Of a stretch of 64,000 nt of DNA, positions 36,764 through 44,999 are shown piece after piece (the stretch's first letter is position 1; each line of letters begins with the position of its first letter). This stretch comes from Aquabacterium sp. J223. GTDB taxonomy: Bacteria; Pseudomonadota; Gammaproteobacteria; Burkholderiales; Burkholderiaceae_C. The notes under the pieces are model-generated. The model was not told the origin of the DNA. It ran no database searches and saw only the letters and a program-made list of their open reading frames with translations. Location: assembly GCF_024666615.1 (NCBI RefSeq), contig NZ_CP088297.1:4134501-4198500 (forward strand), in the 5' to 3' direction. The position numbers and the translations under genes are program-made.

Positions 36764-37854
36764 CAGTTGTCGCCCGCCTCGACCTGTTGCTCACGCATCG
36801 TGGTCACAAGAGCACGAGCCGTTCGTTGCATACCTTCAGCGACCTTGAGCAAGGTCGGGTCGCTGTTGTACGCGCCGGCGAGGCCGAGAACGTCCTCGCA
36901 CTGCTTCGCCGCTGTCATGAGCGCCTCTTCGAAGCGCGCCGAGGCAGGTTCTACGCGCTCGTAGGCCACGCGCAGATCGCGCTTGGCCATCAACATCGCC
37001 TTGGCCTCGGGATGAGCAAGCACCTTGCTCAGTTCATTCAGGTTCGGGTTCTGACTCTGAATGATTGTGGGCTCGCCCTTGTGCTCCTGGCCGTACAGCC
37101 AAGACATGAGCTGCTGGAATTCGCCGCGCTTTGCCGGCGCAATCGGGTCGATCTGAGGCGGTGCAGACAGGTCCTCGTTGCTCAGGCCTAGATATTCCCG
37201 GACCGACGCCCGGGTGAGAGCCGTGTAGAGATGTGAGAACGAAAAGTTCTTTTTCGATATCTGAGTGAGATCGAATCCATCCTTGATCGCTTGTTGCAAA
37301 GCGAACCAACCGTTCACCAAACGCCGCACCGTATTGTGGTTGTCGCCGAGCGTGCGACTGATGGTGCCGATGTCGCCCCCGCTTTCGTACCACTGCGCCG
37401 CATACTTTGCCTTCGCCAAGGCATCCCATTTGTGTGGGCCATTGATGTGTTTGAAACCAATGAAGCTGCGGGCATGGTCGCGATGCTCGACGACAAGAAC
37501 GCGGACCTTCTTGGGCAGCGGCTTCCGAGTCTCAATATCCGGCAGGCTGATCTTGAGGTGGCGTCGCAAGTCTTCATTCGCAATCAGTCTTAGGGCGGCC
37601 AATCGACGATTGCCCTCCAAGACGATGTTGCCGGCACGCAGCACGATCAGGGGCTCGAAGTCAATGTACCCAGCGGACAGAATTGACTGAATCAGTTCAT
37701 CTACGTCCGCGTGGTCGTAGAGCTCACGAATGATGTCTGCCTCGTCCGTGTAGCCCATGTCTACGAACCGGGGGTTCTCGCGATCGAAATGCAGATCGGC
37801 AGGCGCGACTTCACCCTGCAGGGGCGACGTGGGGGTATTTGCTGGCTTGGCCAT
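36763..37854 (-). CDS. ParB-like domain protein of the methyltransferase operon
   Basis: 363 residues. The N-terminal part fits the ParB/sulfiredoxin fold: FDRENPRFVD, ADVDELIQSILSAGYIDFEP and VLEGNRRLAALRLI (about 78-92), which replaces the ParB GERR box. Then GFKHINGPHKWDALAKAKYA and an HTH-like SRTLGDNHNTVRRLV (about 165-180). Such proteins can bind nucleotides and DNA. It is not linked to a ParA, so segregation is unlikely; a targeting or motor-like subunit of a defence operon is more plausible. Confidence 0.6.
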   Translation of the reverse strand: MAKPANTPTSPLQGEVAPADLHFDRENPRFVDMGYTDEADIIRELYDHADVDELIQSILSAGYIDFEPLIVLRAGNIVLEGNRRLAALRLIANEDLRRHLKISLPDIETRKPLPKKVRVLVVEHRDHARSFIGFKHINGPHKWDALAKAKYAAQWYESGGDIGTISRTLGDNHNTVRRLVNGWFALQQAIKDGFDLTQISKKNFSFSHLYTALTRASVREYLGLSNEDLSAPPQIDPIAPAKRGEFQQLMSWLYGQEHKGEPTIIQSQNPNLNELSKVLAHPEAKAMLMAKRDLRVAYERVEPASARFEEALMTAAKQCEDVLGLAGAYNSDPTLLKVAEGMQRTARALVTTMREQQVEAGDN

Positions 37855-37901
37855 CTAGTCGGTCTCCTTCCCGCTGCTTTCGTGGGCACGCATCGGTGTA
37901 T

Positions 37902-38084
37902 TCATGACTCGGCCGCCTTCTGTTGCTCAATCCAAGATTCGATGTCTGCGCGCCGGAAACGCCAAGCCCCCGCGACCTTGAAGCCTGGAAGCTCGCGCTT
38001 CTTCACCAAGCGATAGACGGTCTTTTCGTCTACGCGTAGTAGTGCGGCAACTTCCTTCACTGTCAGCACGGTGTTGTCGACCAT
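37902..38084 (-). CDS. excisionase/MerR-like small HTH protein
   Basis: 60 residues: LTVKEVAALLRVDEKTVYRL then VKKRELPGFKVAGAWRFRR and SWIEQQK, the standard helix-turn-helix 17 fold. ATG at 38084 was chosen; an upstream start would add only a few residues. It leads the ParB-nuclease-methyltransferase operon, 47 bp ahead, and is probably its regulator, like the controller proteins of restriction-modification operons. A DNA-bending excisionase is the alternative. Confidence 0.75.
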   Translation of the reverse strand: MVDNTVLTVKEVAALLRVDEKTVYRLVKKRELPGFKVAGAWRFRRADIESWIEQQKAAES

Positions 38085-38718
38085 AGCGATGAGACACAAG
38101 AAGTTCTAGCATTCTAAGCGAAAGCAGTCCAAGCCAGGGCATTCCAAGGTACGCCCGTCCTGTCTGGCATCGTCGCAGGAGTCGCAGGTGAGTGCGTCTC
38201 GCCTAGCCGCCGGGCTCACGGGCTGCGCCCCGAGATTCATGCCGAATCCCGGTCATCCGGCTTCCGATCCCTGACGCCTCCGCGACGGTGCTGCCGTGCG
38301 CTGCGCTTGCCGGGGTGCGGTGGCGTGCGATGGTGGGGTCTTGCCGTACCCATTGAACCTATCACGCCCTTCGCGCCGTCAAGGGATGCGCGCGCCGTGC
38401 ACGCTGCCGCCTCGGCGGCTGAGCGCCCGGTGTCGAAGGTGACGCGGGCGCATCGGCGTCATGCCTTTAAATGTCCCGGTGACGGTGGCCACGGTCAACC
38501 ACGCCGTCGACAGCCAGGTCCGAGTTCAGTCTTGAGCCGTCATACGCGTGGCTTCGGCTGCTCTGCAGCGGTCGCAGCCGGTAGCGCTCCGAGGGTGAAC
38601 TTACACTGTCTGCCATCAAGCAGCCATTGGACCTCGCGACCACGAGACGCTCGAATGTCAGCAGTACGCGGTGCAGAGGTCGTAGGTTCTGCGCGAGGCA
38701 GTTTGGCGCTCCACGGCC
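38085..38718. other. 634-bp region without a gene
   Basis: Only unconvincing short frames. It should hold the promoter of the HTH-led operon near 38085-38150. A short tandem GTCGCAGGA / GTCGCAGGT lies near 38172. The rest looks like relict backbone sequence. Confidence 0.4.
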
Positions 38719-38756
38719 GACTGCTTCCGCCCGGGACAACCGACCAAACCCGACCC
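38719..38756 (+). repeat. 38-bp repeat, inverted copy at 45199-45236 (left copy)
   Basis: 38 bp starting GACTGCTTCCGCCCGGGACA match the reverse complement of 45199-45236 with one mismatch. Nearby, AGAACCGGTCGTTCG (38792-38806) is also found inverted at 45316-45330. The two copies bracket the cassette/recombinase/ATPase segment. Origin unknown. Confidence 0.7.
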
Positions 38757-38801
38757 ATAGTGGTCTTTCGGAGCCGTCAATAGAACTGGTTAGAACCGGT
38801 C

Positions 38802-38926
38802 GTTCGACGTTTCAGCTGAGCGGGCCCGCGGGGGAAGGCACTGAGGCCGCGTGGCGGATGATGACACTTGCCGCCTCGCGGCCCAAATGCCTGCCGGGGG
38901 AGGTCCGCTCGAGCGAAGGGTTGGCT
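38802..38926 (-). repeat. attC-like site C (about 125 bp) after the PIN-like gene
   Basis: Long imperfect hairpin directly after the PIN-like stop. The R''-side core is GTTGGCT (38920-38926, read on +) and the R'-side core GTTCGAC (38802-38808); each has one mismatch to GTTRRRY/RYYYAAC. Next to R'', CTTCGCTCGAGCGGAC is the usual L'' neighbourhood of attC. The inner arms (GAGCGGGCC with GGTCCGCTC; GGCCGCG with CGCGGCC) pair. Confidence 0.6.
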
Positions 38927-40207
38927 TTATCGGTCGGCGTCAACGTGTGCTTGAAGAAGCAAAAGTAGACCAGAAAGTTTGGGAACGACGGTCGTCCCAA
39001 AGCGACTTACGTTGGGCGTAATGTGGGGCGCCATGAACGCGTCCGCGCGGAACAAGTCGACGTACGGGGCGTACATCGCGTGCAGGGCGTCAGGAAAATC
39101 ACTAGGCTTGGCTCTACGAGGAGTAGCCAGTGTTGTTGTCCACCACGCGCTGTGTAGCGTCCGTACGCCTACAGATAGCCCAGGGCACATCTCATCAATG
39201 CGGTCAACGCCTAGCGGCGAGGCATCATGCCCTAGCAAGACCTGTGTGAGGCGGCTCGCAAGCCGCACCAATAGCTCGTCTTGCATTGTCTTCCACTTGG
39301 CCGATGACATGACCTCGTCCGCTGCGGAAGTGCCGAGGATGAGATCGAATTTCCGCAGCAGGGCCAATTGCTCAGCCATCTCGTCTAGCGACTGAAGTAG
39401 CGTTCTCCCTGGGCCACGGGTCCACTCGATGAACGGCGTTAGCTTGCTGTGGTGAGCGCGATACCACTGCATCATCCATCGGGGATCGCGAAGGCTTTCC
39501 AGGAAGGCTTGTTCGGCTTCCTCGGCTGTTGCATCACCAACTGAGTAACGCGTCAACACGCGGGCGTCGGTGGGCCGCATTGGGTACTTGGCGAGGATCT
39601 CGTCTAAGGTTCCGGAGCGCGCATTGCCGACGACTGAGGAGAGAAGGTCACTGCGTGGCTTGCCACGCTTTAGCGCCTTCCGCGCCGCGAGTCTGCGCGC
39701 TGCTCGATTCGGGGCAACTTCGGCGATGACGTCAACAATGCCCTTGGTGAGCTCGACTTCGCCAATCGGTGACACCGCCGCACTTCCCTCGGGAAACCAG
39801 TCTCCAGTAGAAGAGAACGGCTCGACCGGCGAATCGGTGAGCTTGTGCGCACGACGAAGCTCTTGCGCAAACAAGCGGTCCTGTGAGATGAGCACATTGC
39901 GACCGCACAACTTCACCAGCAGGTCGGCGCGGCGCTCTGCTGCGTCTACTAAGCGCGCGTCCAACGGAGACATTTCGCTGAGGTGCGTCCCTGAGAAGAA
40001 TGTCTCAACGGCCCCGGTCTGGCACAGGGCACGGAGCTGCGATGCTATGGCTTGCTCTGCAGCGCTCCGGTTTGAAGCTGAGAGTACAGAATAGTCTGCG
40101 CTGTCGAGATAGAGCTTAGCGGGGCGTACACATGTGTTGTGTGACGGCGAACTTGCAAGCTCAGCGGGCGGCGCAGCCGTCCGATGGAGCGAAGAGTTAG
40201 GCCGCAT
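38927..40207 (-). CDS. cassette gene: PIN-like nuclease candidate
   Basis: About 400 residues of convincing protein from KLYLDSADYSVLS onward. PIN-like acidic positions: LYLDSADYS (Asp), THLSEMSPLD (Glu) and SDFPDALHAMYAPYVDLFRA near residue 375 (Asp). The frame opens at 40207 with MRPNSSLHRTAAPPAEL, which is translated attC, not protein. No ATG, GTG or TTG lies in frame between the attC and KLYLDS, so the start is either this ATG, shared with the previous cassette, or a lost or shifted codon. An out-of-frame ATG near 40132 supports the latter. An RNase toxin or defence role is possible. Confidence 0.55.
   Translation of the reverse strand: MRPNSSLHRTAAPPAELASSPSHNTCVRPAKLYLDSADYSVLSASNRSAAEQAIASQLRALCQTGAVETFFSGTHLSEMSPLDARLVDAAERRADLLVKLCGRNVLISQDRLFAQELRRAHKLTDSPVEPFSSTGDWFPEGSAAVSPIGEVELTKGIVDVIAEVAPNRAARRLAARKALKRGKPRSDLLSSVVGNARSGTLDEILAKYPMRPTDARVLTRYSVGDATAEEAEQAFLESLRDPRWMMQWYRAHHSKLTPFIEWTRGPGRTLLQSLDEMAEQLALLRKFDLILGTSAADEVMSSAKWKTMQDELLVRLASRLTQVLLGHDASPLGVDRIDEMCPGLSVGVRTLHSAWWTTTLATPRRAKPSDFPDALHAMYAPYVDLFRADAFMAPHITPNVSRFGTTVVPKLSGLLLLLQAHVDADR
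40146..40202 (-). repeat. attC-like site B (57 bp) between the DUF5677-like and PIN-like genes
   Basis: R'' core GTTAGGC (40196-40202, + strand), a perfect GTTRRRY. R' side GGCGAAC (40146-40152) is degenerate. The inner hairpin GCGGGCGGC-GCA-GCCGTCCG and the L'' stretch CTTCGCTCC (minus strand) are classic. The stop of the upstream gene lies inside GCCTAAC, as in many cassettes. The length equals that of short attC sites. Confidence 0.75.
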
Positions 40208-40796
40208 TTTGGTGTGATTGCCAGCGGCCCAGTATCAAGCTGCCAAGATCGTCTCTGCCGGCCAACGCTGCAGTTGCTACCGTTGCTAGGCTTCCGACGA
40301 GTTCGCCGAGCCGCAATGCCGCGAGAAGTTCCTCAGCGGTATATGCAGGTTCTACTGCAGTCTCAGTCATCCATCGTTGCACGTGAAGACCTCCCGTGTG
40401 CGTGAAAGAACACATCGCGTCCCAATGCCTTCTCACTAAAGCAGTGAGCTTTCCGCCTTCATACGGGTGCACTTGCTCAAGAGCATCGAGAAGAAGCCGA
40501 AGCTTGGGTGGGTCTTCGTCTGACATGAACGAGTCGACCTGCGCTTCAGATGCGCAGTGCGCCAGCCACTCGCCTCTCAAAAACGATTCGAGCGCCGGAC
40601 GCAAGAGTGCCATTGCACTTGCGTAGCGACGCTCTTCCAAGAGAAGAACCATCGAATGGTGATGGTCCTGTGCGATTGCTAGACAGCCGGAAGCGGCTCG
40701 TGCTCGAACTGACGCCGGAAGCTCAACGTCGTATACGAGTGTGGCTAGCCACGTGACTAGATCGGCGGCGCGTCGAAGTTCAGCAGTGGTGATCAT
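40197..40796 (-). CDS. cassette gene: DUF5677-like protein
   Basis: 199 residues from the ATG at 40796, which lies just after attC site A. Mostly helical; the stretch AQDHHHSMVLLLEERRYASA then MALLRPALESFLRGEWLAH resembles DUF5677 proteins, common in cassettes and defence contexts. The stop is TAA inside the attC core. The longer frame upstream to 40991 is attC and 3' DNA of the previous gene. Function unknown; HEPN-like RNase activity has not been shown for it. Confidence 0.6.
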   Translation of the reverse strand: MITTAELRRAADLVTWLATLVYDVELPASVRARAASGCLAIAQDHHHSMVLLLEERRYASAMALLRPALESFLRGEWLAHCASEAQVDSFMSDEDPPKLRLLLDALEQVHPYEGGKLTALVRRHWDAMCSFTHTGGLHVQRWMTETAVEPAYTAEELLAALRLGELVGSLATVATAALAGRDDLGSLILGRWQSHQNAA

Positions 40797-40799
40797 GCA

Positions 40800-40868
40800 G
40801 CTCAATGTTCGACATGAATGGCAGCTGGCGGCTTGCTGACAGCTGTCCGCTCGATGGACGGGTTGGGC
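40800..40868 (-). repeat. attC-like site A (69 bp) between the DUF6602 and DUF5677-like genes
   Basis: R'' core GTTGGGC (40862-40868, + strand) fits GTTRRRY; the R' side GCTCAAT (40800-40806) has one mismatch to RYYYAAC. The inner arms around GGCAGCTGG / ACAGCTGTCC pair. On the minus strand the site reads GCCCAACCCGTCCATCGAGC at its start and CATGTCGAACATTGAGC at its end, both close to common attC ends. Confidence 0.65.
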
Positions 40869-40869
40869 G

Positions 40870-41670
40870 TCATACCGCTCTGCCGAAGGTTTGATCAACG
40901 GGAAGATATGCTGAGGGCGTGGCGAGGCTACTGCCAGCTTGACGTAACCAGGAGTCGAACAAGACGTACCAAGCGAGCAACGCGTTCTCACCCAAGTCCA
41001 TCACCAGGGCAGGCGGCAGCATTGCCGATAGGTCAGCTCCGTGCTGTAAGTGAAGTTGAGAACGATGTGCGCTACCCGGCTGCCCGAGCTGGGAAAGCTC
41101 CATGTAGGAGCCGCAGGAGATGAGAACACGATCGGGAACAACGATGAAGTCTGGCTGTTCGTTACGCGGAACGCCCGCAAGCTCGATCAGCACGTTCGCC
41201 TTAAGGGTCTCCGGTGCCGGGCAGTCGAATCCCCACACCACGAACAGCGAGTCGAACACCCGCTGACCTTGACCTGCTTCACAGTAGCGGCGCTGCAGAG
41301 TCTTAAAGCGACGCCCCTTAGCAATCGAGTCACGTAGTTCTGCCGGGCTTAGAGTCGTTTTTACTTCGACCAGGGAGTACACGGCCTCAACCGGCCAGAG
41401 TTGGTTCCGTGACGTTCCATAGAGCGGCGAGTTGTTTAGCGCATCCACAACAACTAGATCCGCCTGGTTTGAGAACAATCCTTCGTGAGAGATGACCATG
41501 CCTGACCCTACCCCGAAACGTTTGGGCAAGTGGTCAGAGAGGAAAGTGGCAACCAGATCTTCTCTGTTCTCACCGGCGGAAAGGTGATGGGACGCAAAGT
41601 CCCGCCTTATCGATGAAGACTTAGCGCGCATCTCGCGAGCGATGTCTGCCAGATATGCTGGAAGAATCAA
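40870..41670 (-). CDS. cassette gene: DUF6602-like PD-(D/E)XK nuclease candidate
   Basis: 266 residues. HHLSAGENREDLVATFLSDH near the start, NQADLVVVDALNNSPL (Asp about 66) and VYSLVEVKTTLSPAEL (Glu-x-Lys about 100-102) form a D...ExK nuclease core as in DUF6602. The start is TTG at 41670, favoured by GGAGAGA six bases upstream; a TTG at 41694 is less likely. First of three tandem cassettes on this strand. The stop is five bases before the attC core. Substrate unknown. Confidence 0.6.
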   Translation of the reverse strand: MILPAYLADIAREMRAKSSSIRRDFASHHLSAGENREDLVATFLSDHLPKRFGVGSGMVISHEGLFSNQADLVVVDALNNSPLYGTSRNQLWPVEAVYSLVEVKTTLSPAELRDSIAKGRRFKTLQRRYCEAGQGQRVFDSLFVVWGFDCPAPETLKANVLIELAGVPRNEQPDFIVVPDRVLISCGSYMELSQLGQPGSAHRSQLHLQHGADLSAMLPPALVMDLGENALLAWYVLFDSWLRQAGSSLATPSAYLPVDQTFGRAV

Positions 41671-42187
41671 AGTTCTCTCTCCTATGCCGCACAACTATGT
41701 TCTAGATGGACAGCCGATACCGTGTAAGCATGAGCCTGTCCGCATAACGCAATCGCTAACTCCACCTCAAGTGCCTTGTCACGCCTGTACATACCGGCGC
41801 GGACTGTACGTTCATTCGGCAATATTGTGGCGACCAAAGCCGACAAATCGCGCGCCCGACTTTGTCAGGGGCGAGGTCGGCATAACAAACCTCTGTGAGA
41901 GTATTCCCGAGCGGGAGGACGGAGGGGATTTTTCAATGGCTGCTCCTTCAGTGTCGCGCGGTCACGCCGTTCGAAACCTGCTGGACGCTATGACCGACTA
42001 GCGCTCCAGCGGTCGCCGCTGATGACCGCTCCTGGCCGAGACTGACAGTACGCCGGCGCGCCTGAAAGCTGCCCCCTCCAGGGGTATGTGGCGGCTCCTC
42101 CTTGACAGCGCGCCTCCGCGGGTAAGCCGGCGACAGGGCTGCTTCAAGAAGCATTCTGTGGAGCCCTCAACTCGATGGGAGACCATC
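41671..42187. other. 517-bp region without a clear gene, upstream of the cassette cluster
   Basis: GCACAAC at 41689-41695 is one mismatch from an attC core (RYYYAAC) and lies where the left neighbour site of the first cassette should be. GGACAG...CTGTCC arms follow at about 41708-41745. No matching second core was found. No coding frame stands out. Confidence 0.35.
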
Positions 42188-42700
42188 ATGGGAACCGCAG
42201 GCAACACCGCGCATCGCGAGCCGTGGAACAAGGGCAAGATCGTCGGGAGAAGGCGCCCTTTAAGCTCAAGGACATCTGGGCGCTACGCGTCCGCCTCCAG
42301 ATGGAAAGCCGGGTGCGCGGACTGGCGCTCTTCAACCTGGGAATTGACAGCAAGCGGCGTGGGTGCGACCTCGTCGCCCTTAGGGTGCGGGATGTGTGCC
42401 ATGGCGACCAGGTGGCAAGTCGCGCCATCGTCATGCAGCACAAGACCCAGCGCCCGGTGCAGTTCGAGATCACTCAGGCCACCAGGGACGTCCTACAGAC
42501 GTCGATCAAGCAGGCCGCGCTGAAGCTAGAGGACTTCCTCTTCCCCAGCCGGCTTCACGACTCGCCGCATCTTTGGACCCGCCAGTACGCCCGGATCCTC
42601 GGGCACTGTGTCGATGAGCTGGGCCTAGACCGCGCTGAGTACGGGACGCACTCAATGCGCAGGACGACTTCGAGCAGACGGAGATCTGAGCCAGCAGACG
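42188..42700 (+). pseudogene. tyrosine-recombinase-like gene remnant
   Basis: The start MGTAGNTAHREPWNKGKIVG is in one frame; the rest (KAPFKLKDIWALRVRLQMES, GLALFNLGIDSKRRGCDLV, DEYGTHSMRRT-like YGTHSMRRT) continues in another, needing a one-base change near 42243. After SMRRT the usual catalytic part with the active Tyr is missing; the DNA jumps to a short tail (DFEQTEI, stop). It matches a widespread family of about 200-residue site-specific integrases on mobile DNA. Non-functional by both lesions. Confidence 0.75.
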
Positions 42701-42830
42701 GCCGGCCACTCGCGCAAGGCGGGGGTGGCCGACGGCGAATGCTGCTGTCTGGCGTGTCACCGCACTCACGCAGCCGGCCAGGAGCCGTCGCTGAAGAAAG
42801 TGGGCTTCATGGCACTTCAATGCCTCCCCT

Positions 42831-44999
42831 TTAGGCCATCCCGAGCACGTCTTGGTACAGGCGGCGAAGGTGCTGATCTGACATATCCAGGATTGGCTCG
42901 TACATGAACGAGTTGAGATGGACATTCTCCGGGGTCATGAGCATCACGCGCTGAAGAACTCGAAGGTTTTCGGCCTCCCCCGAGAACGAATCACGGTAAC
43001 GTTTCAGAAGTGCCGGGGTCTGGTTCGCACTGATGGTCGCAAGCCAAGTGTCATCGTTGATCTTGGCAGCCATGAACCGTTCGGCCTTCAGGCGGGTAGC
43101 AATCGACATAACCACCTTGTTTTCAAAGTTGATGCCATCGTCTGCTTGCAAGCAGGCTCTGGCTTCCACGTCGATCATATTGAGCACGCTCTCCGCCTGG
43201 TCTGGCGACTGCGCGGCTGCGCCGAACAGGCGAAAATAGACGCCATCCAGGTCGGCGACCGTGATTCGGTCAGAACCGGCCTTCCAGTGCAGCAACGATG
43301 TCAGCAGGCTGTAGTCAGCGTCGCGATCTCCCCTCGTGTACTCGATCAGGTTTCGCATGAAGGGGATGCAACCGATCTTCTTCCGACGATCTGCATGAAA
43401 GTTCGGCTTCCAGAGGTTAACGAACACGTTCTTAATACCGACGGCCTCTTGCAGCCTTACGCCTTCGGCGGTCTTGGACACCATGAAGCAGTTGTTCCGC
43501 TGGACCAGCCCGCGGCTCTGGATGGTGCGGTAGAAGTCGAAGTTGTGCGTCAGGATGAGCAGCTTGAAGCGCGGGTCCTCAGCGAGGTCAGCCAAGTACT
43601 GAACGATGGCGTACTTGTTCTTATAGTCAAACGAATCTGCGATGTCGTCAACGACAACCAGAGTTTCCTTGCCACCCTGCTTCCGAACCTCGATGTCGAA
43701 GAGCATGTTAAGTACGTAGAATGCTTTCCTCTCGCCCGTGCTCAACGTTTGTAGGAGGGCCTCGCGGCCTACCTGAATCTCCTGCTCGCCGTCCTTGAAC
43801 ATGAAGCCCAAGCGCAGTACTGCTTCCTGGCCAAGCATGACCTCGACCTTGTTGATTGCGACAAGGCGAAAAGGGACCACGAAACGATCATTGAAGATGT
43901 CGATGACCGCCTGCCACTGCGTGCCTTCCCGAGCAGCCTGCTCTTGGATCTCCTTGCTCCGCGCCGCCGCCGCTTGGACCTTGGCAATGAGAGCTAGGTA
44001 CAGCTCGTAGTGGGACTTGATGTACGACTTCCAGAGCTTCTCCTTAAATGCCGGTAGGTTGGCAAGCTCGGGCAGCAATTCCTCGTGCTGCTGCACGTAC
44101 GCCTCGAAGTCGCGAAGCGTCGCGTTCTTTTGGATCTGCTTTTCCAACGCATCAAACTTCTTACGCAAACCCGCATCGCTTGTGATCTTCTCCTTCTCCT
44201 GCTTGATCAGCTCTTCGAGCTGTTCTTCCGAGGTGATCTCGACACGATCCTCACCGTTGAGGCTTACGGTGTGCTTGGCCTCAAAGAAGCCGTTCTCTTT
44301 CAGCTGCCGCGCCACTGTGGCGGCGTTGTAGTAGTTGAACGTTCCTTTCTTGAAATACTTGGATGCGGCAAGCAGTTCGTTGTACTTCTTGACGTAGTCG
44401 TCGATCGCCGTCTTGAAGTCGCCGGTTGCAAGGAATGCCAGGACCTTCTCATCCATGACTACCTCGTAAGGCACCGAAGCAAAGGGGGCGTCCGGTTGCT
44501 CGGCCAGCTCATCCTTGATGCGGTTCAGCGCGACGTAGAACTGATCGCTGCCCGCCGTAAAGGTTGTAGAAATCTCTTTGTCGATATCGCGCTTCGACTT
44601 TGACTGCGCCTTGACAGCCTTGAGGAATGCAGTTCGGGCGGCGTATATGTCAGCGTGCAACGCCTCGTACTCCTTGCGCAAGGTCTGATTCACCAGCAGC
44701 GTTGCCGTCTCCTCATTCTGACCGGGCGCTTCCTCGTACGGGCGCAGCACGACGATGCCCTCTGCTGGAAACTTAGCACCGACCTCATCCGTCACGCTGC
44801 GCGTGGTGACCCGATCCAGGAACACCCGATCCTTCGACTCCTTGCCGTGGGCGATGTCTTGAAAGGTGTTGGCCAACGAACTCTTCATCGCACCATTCGG
44901 CGCGTAGATCGACACGGTCGGCGACTTGCTGTAGTCCAGGATCGCTTCGAGCTTGCGGATGCCGTAGCAATTTGCAAGGGCTAGGTTCAGTGTTTTCAT
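42831..44999 (-). CDS. large ABC-type ATPase (AAA_13 / RloC-PrrC-like), putative defence protein
   Basis: 722 residues. Walker A is SIYAPNGAMKSSLANTF (about 28-44), unusual in lacking the second Gly. A long helical, coiled-coil-like region follows (about 90-370; e.g. EEQLEELIKQEKEKI). Then LSTGERKAFYVLNMLFDIEV (ABC signature, about 418), Walker B LVVVDDIADSFDYKNK (about 449) and H-loop LILTHNFDFYRT (about 484). This is SMC-like, as in RloC/PrrC NTPase parts. The C-terminal 200 residues (FMRNLIEYTRG, DQHLRRLYQDVLGMA) are unassigned and may hold the effector. Downstream of the recombinase remnant, convergent with it. Confidence 0.6.
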   Translation of the reverse strand: MKTLNLALANCYGIRKLEAILDYSKSPTVSIYAPNGAMKSSLANTFQDIAHGKESKDRVFLDRVTTRSVTDEVGAKFPAEGIVVLRPYEEAPGQNEETATLLVNQTLRKEYEALHADIYAARTAFLKAVKAQSKSKRDIDKEISTTFTAGSDQFYVALNRIKDELAEQPDAPFASVPYEVVMDEKVLAFLATGDFKTAIDDYVKKYNELLAASKYFKKGTFNYYNAATVARQLKENGFFEAKHTVSLNGEDRVEITSEEQLEELIKQEKEKITSDAGLRKKFDALEKQIQKNATLRDFEAYVQQHEELLPELANLPAFKEKLWKSYIKSHYELYLALIAKVQAAAARSKEIQEQAAREGTQWQAVIDIFNDRFVVPFRLVAINKVEVMLGQEAVLRLGFMFKDGEQEIQVGREALLQTLSTGERKAFYVLNMLFDIEVRKQGGKETLVVVDDIADSFDYKNKYAIVQYLADLAEDPRFKLLILTHNFDFYRTIQSRGLVQRNNCFMVSKTAEGVRLQEAVGIKNVFVNLWKPNFHADRRKKIGCIPFMRNLIEYTRGDRDADYSLLTSLLHWKAGSDRITVADLDGVYFRLFGAAAQSPDQAESVLNMIDVEARACLQADDGINFENKVVMSIATRLKAERFMAAKINDDTWLATISANQTPALLKRYRDSFSGEAENLRVLQRVMLMTPENVHLNSFMYEPILDMSDQHLRRLYQDVLGMA

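Noticed and set aside
35693-37854. A ParA/ParB partition system
   Set aside because: The ParB-like protein has no ParA partner next to it and is translationally coupled to a nuclease-like gene and a methyltransferase.
38085-38718. A replication origin or CRISPR array in the long non-coding stretch
   Set aside because: No iterons, DnaA-box cluster or regular repeat-spacer pattern is visible.
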